From NCBI GenBank assembly GCA_002015125.1, contig MUYB01000010.1, positions 1 through 55,654 on the forward strand: a stretch of 55,654 nucleotides of DNA. Reading direction: 5' to 3'. This document shows positions 48,694-55,654 of this stretch, piece after piece (within the stretch, counting starts at the first letter, position 1; every line of letters starts with the position of its first letter). The position numbers were made by a program, and so were the translations under genes. The notes beneath the pieces were generated by a model. It saw nothing but the letters and a program-made list of their open reading frames with translations, ran no database searches and was not told where the DNA came from. The DNA is from [Haemophilus] felis. GTDB lineage: Bacteria; Pseudomonadota; Gammaproteobacteria; Enterobacterales; Pasteurellaceae.

Positions 48694-49709
48694 TGGAACT
48701 AGCGTATTTACAATCAGTTCCACTACAACGCGCACGCTTAAAAGCAGAATGCGCAGATTTTGTGGTGAAAGAAGATTTAGGCTATTCCCTGTCTGGCGAC
48801 GGTGAATTTGTGGCGGTGAAAGTGCGTAAGACGGATTGCAATACCCTTTTTGTGGGCGAAAAGTTGGCACAATTTGCTGGTATTTCCGCGCGTAATATGA
48901 GTTACGCAGGATTAAAAGATCGAAAAGCCGTTACAGAACAATGGTTCGCTTTGCAAATGCCTGGGCAGCCAACTCCTGATTTTAGTCAATTTCAGTTAGA
49001 GGGCGTGGAAATTTTAGAGGTAACACGCAATAACCGCAAAATTCGCACAGGCAGCTTGGCGGGCAATTATTTTGAGATTTTATTACGCGATGTGCAGCCT
49101 TGCGAAGCATTAAATACGCGTTTGGAAAATCTGAAAATCTTCGGTTTTCCCAACTATTTCACCGAACAGCGTTTTGGGCGCGACGGGCATAATTTAACCC
49201 AAGCCTTACGTTGGGCAAAAGGTGAAATAAAAGTGAAAGATCGTAACAAACGCAGTTTTTATCTTTCCGCGGCGCGTAGTGAAGTGTTTAATTTAGTGGT
49301 GTCAGAACGCGTTGAATTACAACTGGCAAGACAGGTTTTGCGTGGCGATATTTTGCAATTGCAAGGATCGCAAAGTTGGTTTCAAGTGGATGACACAGAA
49401 GATTTGGCGCAGTTGCAACATCGTTTAGAGCAACAAGATGTTTGCTTAACCGCCCCCTTAATTGGTGAGCAAAATGTGGTTGCCACGACGTTGGAAAATG
49501 GCATTGTGGAACAGCATCAAGATCTATTAAGTTTGATGAGCCAAGCGCGTATGAAAGCAGCGCGTCGTCCTTTGTTGATGCAAGCAAAGGAATTTCAGTG
49601 GCAATTTGTTGATGCTGGTTTGAAACTGCATTTTTATTTGCCAGCAGGCAGTTATGCAACGGCGTTAGTAAGAGAGTTGGTGCAGATTAAACAAGATGAA
49701 GCGTACTAA
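48693..49709 (+). CDS. truD: tRNA pseudouridine synthase D
   Basis: TruD makes pseudouridine 13 in tRNA(Glu). ATG 48693, coupled to the ispF stop, gives 338 residues; the frame extends upstream into ispF without a better start. The catalytic Asp76 lies in [30 protein letters not shown] and the TruD insertion domain (about 155-300) follow. [14 protein letters not shown] near the N-terminus is conserved. Confidence 0.95.
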   Translation: MELAYLQSVPLQRARLKAECADFVVKEDLGYSLSGDGEFVAVKVRKTDCNTLFVGEKLAQFAGISARNMSYAGLKDRKAVTEQWFALQMPGQPTPDFSQFQLEGVEILEVTRNNRKIRTGSLAGNYFEILLRDVQPCEALNTRLENLKIFGFPNYFTEQRFGRDGHNLTQALRWAKGEIKVKDRNKRSFYLSAARSEVFNLVVSERVELQLARQVLRGDILQLQGSQSWFQVDDTEDLAQLQHRLEQQDVCLTAPLIGEQNVVATTLENGIVEQHQDLLSLMSQARMKAARRPLLMQAKEFQWQFVDAGLKLHFYLPAGSYATALVRELVQIKQDEAY

Positions 49710-49745
49710 TTTACGCCAAACAGAATAAAAAAATAAGGAAAGAAA

Positions 49746-50486
49746 GTGAGAATTTTACTGAGTAATGATGATGGTATTCATGCCCAAGGGATTCAGGTGT
49801 TAGCACAGGCATTACGCCAGTTTGCGGAAGTGATTGTGGTGGCGCCTGATCGTAATCGTAGCGCCGCTTCAAGTTCGCTGACCCTAGTGGATCCCTTGCG
49901 TCTATTGAAAGTGAGTGAAGGAAATTATAGCTTAAACGGCACGCCAGCAGACTGTGTACATTTGGCGATGAACGGTTTTTTAAAAGGGCAGTTTGACTTG
50001 GTGGTGTCGGGCATTAACGCTGGCGCTAACTTAGGCGATGATGTGCTGTATTCAGGCACGGTGGCGGCAGCGCTAGAAGGACGTTATTTAGGTTTACCCT
50101 CCGTCGCGGTGTCGCTATGCGGTCGCACTCATTATGAGACGGCAGCAAAAGTGGTGTGCGATTTGTTACCGAAATTGTCAGCAAATTTGTTAAATCCACG
50201 AGAAATTTTAAATATTAACGTACCTGACCTTTCTTATGAGCAATTGCAAGGAATGCAAGTATGTCGCTTAGGCTATCGCACGCCAGCAGCGAGCATTATT
50301 GAGCAACAAGATCCGCGCGGCGAAGACATTTATTGGATCGGTAAAATGGGTAAGCCAGAAGATGAAGCGGAAGGTACTGATTTTCACGCCATTAAGCAAG
50401 GCTATGTGGCAATGACGCCGTTGCAAGTGGATATGACGGCACATCATTCAATGCAATCTTTACAAGATTGGTTAAAAGGTCAATAA
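49746..50486 (+). CDS. surE: 5'/3'-nucleotidase SurE
   Basis: SurE is a divalent-metal nucleotidase that helps stationary-phase survival in E. coli. The start codon is GTG 49746 after AAGGAAAGAAA. Metal ligands Asp8 and Asp9 are in [12 protein letters not shown], with [25 protein letters not shown] and [20 protein letters not shown] following. 246 residues. In E. coli pcm follows surE; here the next gene is yqaA. Confidence 0.95.
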   Translation: MRILLSNDDGIHAQGIQVLAQALRQFAEVIVVAPDRNRSAASSSLTLVDPLRLLKVSEGNYSLNGTPADCVHLAMNGFLKGQFDLVVSGINAGANLGDDVLYSGTVAAALEGRYLGLPSVAVSLCGRTHYETAAKVVCDLLPKLSANLLNPREILNINVPDLSYEQLQGMQVCRLGYRTPAASIIEQQDPRGEDIYWIGKMGKPEDEAEGTDFHAIKQGYVAMTPLQVDMTAHHSMQSLQDWLKGQ

Positions 50487-50513
50487 TGACGCGTTTTTAT
50501 AAGTGATAGGAAG

Positions 50514-51095
50514 ATGTCGTTGAAAATATTTGGTGCGATGTATGATAAAACAATGTTATGGGCAAAGCATCGTTATGCCAATTTCTTTTTATGTTTAACA
50601 AGTTTTATCGAAGCAATTTTTTTTCCGATCCCTCCCGATGTGATGCTTATTCCTATGTCTATGTCGAAACCAAATAAAGCAGCTAAATTGGCTTTATATA
50701 CGGCCTTAGCGTCGGTGTTAGGTGGCATTGTTGGTTATGGACTTGGCTATTTCGCAACAGATTGGGTGCAAATTCAAGTGGCGAATTTTGGTTACCAAAA
50801 TCATTGGCATAAAGCCATATCTTGGTTTGAGCAATGGGGTATTTTGGTTGTGTTTGTTGCGGGCTTTTCACCAATTCCTTATAAAGTTTTTACGATTTGT
50901 GCAGGTGTGCTGCAAATGGCATTTTTACCTTTCGTGGTTACTGCATTTATCTCTAGAGCTGCGCGTTTTTTGTTTGTGGCAAAATTGGCTGCTTGGGGTG
51001 GCGAAAAATTTGCCGATAAATTACGTCGTTCCATTGAAGTGATTGGTTGGGCTGTTGTGGCCTTAGCGCTTGTTGCCTACTTGATTTTTAGATAG
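50514..51095 (+). CDS. yqaA: YqaA-like DedA-related membrane protein
   Basis: The 193-residue protein has four or five membrane segments and the family stretches SFIEAIFFPIPPDVMLIP, GGIVGYGLGYFATD and GFSPIPYKVFTICAGVLQM. YqaA belongs to the SNARE-associated/DedA-type (VTT) group, which are thought to handle lipids across the inner membrane. It sits where enterobacteria have pcm, between surE and nlpD. Start ATG 50514 follows TAGGAAG. Confidence 0.87.
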   Translation: MSLKIFGAMYDKTMLWAKHRYANFFLCLTSFIEAIFFPIPPDVMLIPMSMSKPNKAAKLALYTALASVLGGIVGYGLGYFATDWVQIQVANFGYQNHWHKAISWFEQWGILVVFVAGFSPIPYKVFTICAGVLQMAFLPFVVTAFISRAARFLFVAKLAAWGGEKFADKLRRSIEVIGWAVVALALVAYLIFR

Positions 51096-51135
51096 CCAAG
51101 CTTTTATTAATTTAATCAATAGAGGAATTAGATAA

Positions 51136-52473
51136 ATGAAAAAATCCTTTTTAATTTTACCTGTTAGTTTTGCCTTATTAACCGCTTGTAGTTCTTCCGA
51201 ACCACCTGCGCCCATCGAGCGTGTTGGAGAAACTTTAGAGCCGGGTATGGTACAGCCAGTTGGTGGAGGCGCGAATGGAAGTTGGGTGCCTCATGTTCAG
51301 CAAAATAATCAGATGCCTGTTGGTATGAATCAGCCTACACAATTCCAACCGCCTAAGCCAGTTCAAACAGTAAGCTCAGCTGCTATTCCTGATATGGCTA
51401 CTCACTTCCAAATTCCGCGTAACCCAGTTACGAATGCACCTGATTACAGCAAAATTGCGAAGGGCTCTTATCCTGCTTTGAATTATAAAGTGGGTAAAGG
51501 CGATACCATGTATCTTATTTCTTATATTTCTGGCTTGAGTCAAGATGAAATCGCACGTATGAATAATCTTTCGGCTCCTTATAATTTAAAAGTAGGTCAG
51601 GTTTTACGTGTAAAAAAGACTGATGCGGTAGTTTCGACTTCAGGAGCAACAAATGCACCGCAAACAGTTCAAGTTGCTCCAACAAATTTTGAAGTGCCTC
51701 GTAATCCAACCACCAACGCGCCTGATTACAGCAAGATTGACAAAGGTTTTTACAAAGCTAGTAATTACACCGTGCGTAAAGGCGACACCATGTATTTAAT
51801 TGCCTATATTTCTGGATTAGATGTAAAAGAATTGGCGGCAATGAACAATATGAAAGAGCCTTATCGTTTGAGTGTAGGGCAAGTGCTGCGAGTTTCTAAT
51901 GGTAGCGTCGGTGTGCCGACAAATGAGCCTGTGATGGCAACGCCAGCGCCTGTTGCACCAACTGTGATGGCGCCTCAACCAGCGGTAACAGCACAGCCAG
52001 TAGTTACAACTCAACCTGTGCCTCCTCAGCCAACGGTAACGCCACAACCGGCTGTTCAACCGCAGCCGTTACCTTCTGTTGCTACTAAACCAGCGCTATC
52101 CAACGTGAGTTGGCAATGGCCGACCCAAGGCAATATTGTGCAAGGTTTTTCAAGAGCTGATGGCGGTAATAAAGGGATTGATATCGCAGGTTCTAGAGGT
52201 CAAGCTGTTAACGCCGCTGCAGGTGGTAGAGTGGTGTATGCTGGTAATGCATTGCGTGGCTATGGTAACCTGATTATTATCAAACATAATGATGATTATT
52301 TAAGTGCTTATGCACATAACGAAAGCATTTTAGTTAAGGATCAGCAAGAAGTGAAAGCAGGTCAACAAATTGCAAAAATGGGAAGTTCGGGAACAAGTAG
52401 TGTAAAACTTCACTTTGAAATTCGTTATAAAGGAAAATCCGTCGATCCGACAGCTTACCTTCCAAAACGTTAA
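51136..52473 (+). CDS. nlpD: murein hydrolase activator NlpD with duplicated LysM unit
   Basis: NlpD is an outer-membrane lipoprotein that activates the septal amidase AmiC. The 445-residue protein has the lipobox LLTAC (Cys18), two LysM domains (about 116-160 and 210-253), a Pro/Gln/Thr/Val-rich linker (about 262-315) and a C-terminal LytM/M23 domain. The M23 zinc residues are degenerate (NKGIDIA for HxGxD; KLHFEIR for HLHFE), as expected for an activator. Each LysM is preceded by the same unit PRNPxTNAPDYSKIxKG, so a segment of about 95 residues was duplicated; E. coli NlpD has one. No rpoS follows, in line with its absence from Pasteurellaceae. Confidence 0.93.
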   Translation: MKKSFLILPVSFALLTACSSSEPPAPIERVGETLEPGMVQPVGGGANGSWVPHVQQNNQMPVGMNQPTQFQPPKPVQTVSSAAIPDMATHFQIPRNPVTNAPDYSKIAKGSYPALNYKVGKGDTMYLISYISGLSQDEIARMNNLSAPYNLKVGQVLRVKKTDAVVSTSGATNAPQTVQVAPTNFEVPRNPTTNAPDYSKIDKGFYKASNYTVRKGDTMYLIAYISGLDVKELAAMNNMKEPYRLSVGQVLRVSNGSVGVPTNEPVMATPAPVAPTVMAPQPAVTAQPVVTTQPVPPQPTVTPQPAVQPQPLPSVATKPALSNVSWQWPTQGNIVQGFSRADGGNKGIDIAGSRGQAVNAAAGGRVVYAGNALRGYGNLIIIKHNDDYLSAYAHNESILVKDQQEVKAGQQIAKMGSSGTSSVKLHFEIRYKGKSVDPTAYLPKR

Positions 52474-52479
52474 TTAAAA

Positions 52480-52508
52480 ATGCCAGCATATGATTGCTGG
52501 CATTTTTT
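52480..52508. terminator. bidirectional terminator between nlpD and coaA
   Basis: ATGCCAGCA pairs with TGCTGGCAT across a 6-base loop and is followed by T7; it overlaps the coaA stop region. Confidence 0.8.
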
Positions 52509-53464
52509 TACTTTCTTAATTTAACCCACTCAACTGCGTGATTTTCACCTTTAGTTAGGATCAAATTAGCTCTTTCACGAGTTGGAAGAATATTTTGTTT
52601 TAAGTTTAGGCCATTAATTTCGTCCCAAATTTTACTCGCTGTTGAGATTGCTTCTTCTGTGGATAGGGTTGCAAAATGTTTGAAATAAGAATCAGGATTG
52701 GTAAAAGCACTACGGCGGAATTTTAAGAAACGATTGATATACCATTGTTTTAACAATGTTTCTTCGGCATCTACATAAATAGAAAAATCCACGAAGTCCG
52801 AGACGAACATTTGATTAGATCGGTTATTCCCTGTTTGTAATACATTCAAGCCTTCTAAAATTAGAATATCGGGTCTATCAACGATATCAAACTGATCTGG
52901 GATAATATCGTAGATAATGTGAGAGTAAACTGGGGCTGTTACCTGTGCTTTACCTGATTTGATATCGGCCAAGAAGCGTAATAAACGAGCAGTGTCGTAG
53001 GAAATTGGAAATCCTTTTTTATCTAGAATATTTTCTCGTTGTAAATGTTCTAATGGATATAAGAAGCCGTCAGTCGTAATGAGATCTACTTTCCGCGGTT
53101 CAGGCCATTGGGATAATAGGGATTGCAGAATACGAGCAGACGTACTTTTGCCTACCGCAACACTTCCTGCGATGCTAATGATATAAGGTACTTTTTGGTG
53201 TTCAACGCCTAAAAATCTATTCAACACTCTTTGGCGATGTAAGTTTTCTTCTATGTAGTAATTAATCAAGCGAGTGAGAGGCAAATAGATCGTACTCACT
53301 TCATCTAGAGATAAATCTTCATTAAAACCTAATAATGGTTTGAGATCTTGTTCCGTCAATTTTAAGGGAACAGATTTACGCAAATCAGCCCATTGTTGAC
53401 GATCAAATGTTAAAAAAGGTGTTTGATTAGATAAAAAATCCAAACTCGGGTTGCTTACTTTCAC
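52508..53464 (-). CDS. coaA: pantothenate kinase, type I
   Basis: CoaA phosphorylates pantothenate, the controlling step of coenzyme A synthesis. Starting at GTG 53464 gives 318 residues, close to the E. coli 316. Walker [10 protein letters not shown] lies at about 100-108; [27 protein letters not shown] and ILEGLNVLQ follow, as in the family. An ATG at 53530 would add 22 hydrophobic residues ([18 protein letters not shown]) not expected for this soluble enzyme. Neither start has a clear ribosome site, so the exact N-terminus is open. Confidence 0.9.
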   Translation of the reverse strand: MKVSNPSLDFLSNQTPFLTFDRQQWADLRKSVPLKLTEQDLKPLLGFNEDLSLDEVSTIYLPLTRLINYYIEENLHRQRVLNRFLGVEHQKVPYIISIAGSVAVGKSTSARILQSLLSQWPEPRKVDLITTDGFLYPLEHLQRENILDKKGFPISYDTARLLRFLADIKSGKAQVTAPVYSHIIYDIIPDQFDIVDRPDILILEGLNVLQTGNNRSNQMFVSDFVDFSIYVDAEETLLKQWYINRFLKFRRSAFTNPDSYFKHFATLSTEEAISTASKIWDEINGLNLKQNILPTRERANLILTKGENHAVEWVKLRK

Positions 53465-53629
53465 AATAATATCAATTGATAGGAATAAAATTGGGTAAGA
53501 AATATACCTTATAAAGAAATAAAAACGCATTGTTTTTTGTTAAATATGTGAAAATTGTATTAAAAAATAATCGTTTTGCTTGATAATTAGCCGAATGCAT
53601 CAAAAAATTTTTTTTTTACAAAAAATTAC

Positions 53630-53657
53630 TTGTCAGTCATAATTTTTTACATATAAT
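53630..53657 (+). promoter_or_regulatory. promoter of the tRNA-tuf operon
   Basis: TTGTCA (53630-53635), 16 bases, then TATAAT (53652-53657), 21 bases before the first tRNA. The -35 is one base from consensus and the -10 is perfect, as expected of a strong stable-RNA promoter; the AT tract upstream (53601-53629) may act as an UP element. Confidence 0.75.
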
Positions 53658-53678
53658 ACGCACCACTTGCTTATGAGG

Positions 53679-53754
<76 letters not shown>

Positions 53755-53785
53755 TTCCTTTTTTTATGCAAGATTCATTTAGTAT

Positions 53786-53870
53786 GGAGGGATTCCCGAG
53801 CGGCCAAAGGGAGCAGACTGTAAATCTGCCGGCTCAGCCTTCGAAGGTTCGAATCCTTCTCCCTCCACCA
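53786..53870 (+). tRNA. tRNA-Tyr (anticodon GTA)
   Basis: An 85-base tRNA with acceptor GGAGGGA / TCCCTCC, anticodon stem GCAGA / TCTGC around CTGTAAA, a long variable arm typical of tRNA-Tyr, T loop TTCGAAT and encoded CCA. Confidence 0.97.
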
Positions 53871-53913
53871 CTCAATAAATGAAAATCCTGATGGGTCAGA
53901 TGAATTTAGGACT

Positions 53914-53988
<75 letters not shown>

Positions 53989-53991
53989 AGC

Positions 53992-54067
53992 GCTGATATA
54001 GCTCAGTTGGTAGAGCGCACCCTTGGTAAGGGTGAGGTCGGCGGTTCAAATCCGCCTATCAGCACCA
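53992..54067 (+). tRNA. tRNA-Thr (anticodon GGT)
   Basis: A 76-base tRNA with acceptor GCTGATA / TATCAGC, anticodon stem CACCC / GGGTG around TTGGTAA, T loop TTCAAAT and encoded CCA. Only three bases separate it from tRNA-Gly. It is the last tRNA before the IS605-type relic and tuf. Confidence 0.97.
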
Positions 54068-54095
54068 GTCTTAATTTCTTATTCTGTCCTTTTAT

Positions 54096-54339
54096 CAGCT
54101 GTCCGTAAAACCACGTCCTTTAGGGTGTGGATATAAGGCACAAGATCAGGTACAATCTTTTTGCCAACAGAGATATGCTTAGGCTTTCTCAATGACGGCA
54201 AAATCAGGGCGGGACACGTCCGCAGAGCTTGTGAAGTGAACCGCAATAGCGGTCAGCAACAAGAACCCACCGATAGTAGCCCACGCAAAGCGTGGGAGCT
54301 AGTAGGAATCTCCATTCTTTAGGGTGGGGAGGATGTCAA
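54096..54339 (+). mobile_element. miniature IS200/IS605-type relic with both end hairpins
   Basis: The 347-base gap between tRNA-Thr and tuf is mostly filled by this relic. The left end has a hairpin CCACGTCC-TTTA-GGGTGTGG (54111-54130); the right end has a similar one, CTCCATTC-TTTA-GGGTGGGG (54310-54329), then GGATGTCAA. Subterminal hairpins in place of inverted repeats, and TCAA at the right border, are features of IS200/IS605 elements (IS608 uses TCAA). The left border is set at 54096, after TTTAT, by inference. Between the ends are the last codons of tnpB and two more perfect hairpins, ACCGC-AATA-GCGGT (54240-54253) and CCCACGC-AAA-GCGTGGG (54280-54296), in the zone where the TnpB guide (omega) RNA is normally encoded. 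No tnpA is present. The remaining 75 bases to tuf hold only the tuf leader. Confidence 0.75.
54137..54321 (+). pseudogene. C-terminal remnant of tnpB
   Basis: An open frame without a start codon reads PTEICLGFLNDGKIRAGHV, then RRACEVNRNSGQQQEP and ends ELVGISIL at the TAG 54319-54321. The A-G-H-x-x-x-A-C-E and x-x-Q-E-P pattern is that of the extreme C-terminus of IS605-type TnpB proteins. All the nuclease domain is missing, so the protein is lost; the retained bases overlap the expected guide-RNA scaffold. Confidence 0.72.
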
Positions 54340-54378
54340 TAAATACAAATTTTAACTTTGGTTAGTCTGGTATTTTGA

Positions 54379-55599
<1,221 letters not shown>

Positions 55600-55625
55600 T
55601 TAACGCTTTGTTAATGATTTGAACG

Positions 55626-55654
55626 AAAGGCGTATCGAAAGATGCGCCTTTTTT
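55626..55654 (+). terminator. terminator after tuf
   Basis: AAAGGCGTATC-GAAA-GATGCGCCTTTTTT forms a long stem with a GAAA tetraloop and T run, cut by the end of the window. Confidence 0.85.

Larger units (their letters stand above)
7747..50028. repeat. scattered over-represented 8-mer TGGCGCTA
   Basis: On the + strand the word starts at 9991, 17458, 17497, 17572, 18217, 19871, 21311, 26370, 27118, 48374 and 50021; on the - strand its reverse complement starts at 7747, 12641, 13566, 16250, 18101, 22503, 29353 and 31444. All lie inside genes, in different reading frames. Five copies extend to GGTGGCGCTAG. Function unknown. Confidence 0.7.

Noticed and set aside
53465..53530. ATG-started N-terminal extension of CoaA
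   Set aside because: The extra 22 residues are strongly hydrophobic and unlike known soluble pantothenate kinases; the GTG at 53464 gives the normal length.

Overview
The window is chromosomal DNA of a Pasteurellaceae bacterium, most like Aggregatibacter or Haemophilus. This rests on the recognisable proteins (NarQ, OxyR with a peroxiredoxin-glutaredoxin fusion, FabR, short SurA, NlpD with no rpoS after it), on about 40 % G+C by eye, and on eight exact copies of the Haemophilus-type DNA uptake core AAGTGCGGT. The species cannot be fixed from the sequence. Most of the window is vegetative housekeeping DNA in small operons closed by clear hairpin terminators. No prophage, plasmid or CRISPR array was seen.

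Layout. 1-2.6 kb: a 54-residue membrane protein and menC, then an IS1016-type insertion sequence with a frameshifted transposase, abutting the 3' half of a broken gene. 2.7-12.9 kb: a sugar-uptake island made of a hybrid sensor kinase, a ribose/fructose-type ABC transporter with its periplasmic binding protein, an OmpR-type response regulator, fructokinase (mak), an internally deleted xylulokinase and manA. 13.0-21.5 kb: narQ, murB, tehA, a BCCT transporter, rpoH and tyrP, the last preceded by TyrR boxes. 21.6-31.6 kb: a HerA-like ATPase, glpE, glpG, a peroxiredoxin-glutaredoxin fusion divergent from oxyR, fabR, and a reverse-strand operon of an LTA-synthase-like protein, mutY, yggX and mltC. 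31.7-47.1 kb: trmB, yggL, ubiA, a Bro-N/DinD-like gene, hslVU with a sigma-32 type promoter, a TRIC-like channel, pyrR, surA, ksgA, apaH, tpiA, a GNAT gene, rluE, a Sel1-repeat protein and icd. 47.2-52.5 kb: ftsB-ispD-ispF-truD-surE-yqaA-nlpD. 52.5-55.6 kb: coaA and the tRNA(Thr-Tyr-Gly-Thr)-tuf operon, interrupted by a miniature IS200/IS605-type relic that keeps both end hairpins and the last codons of tnpB.

How it works together. In the sugar island the periplasmic binding protein could both feed the permease and signal to the sensor kinase, whose regulator gene lies on the far side of the transporter. Mak and ManA would turn incoming fructose or mannose into fructose 6-phosphate, while the xylulose branch has been lost by deletion. 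rpoH and a likely target (hslVU) lie in the same window. The points most worth a second look are the IS605-type relic inside the tRNA-tuf operon, the sensor-transporter island, and an unexplained 8-mer, TGGCGCTA, found 19 times where about one is expected and absent from the block that holds all eight uptake cores.
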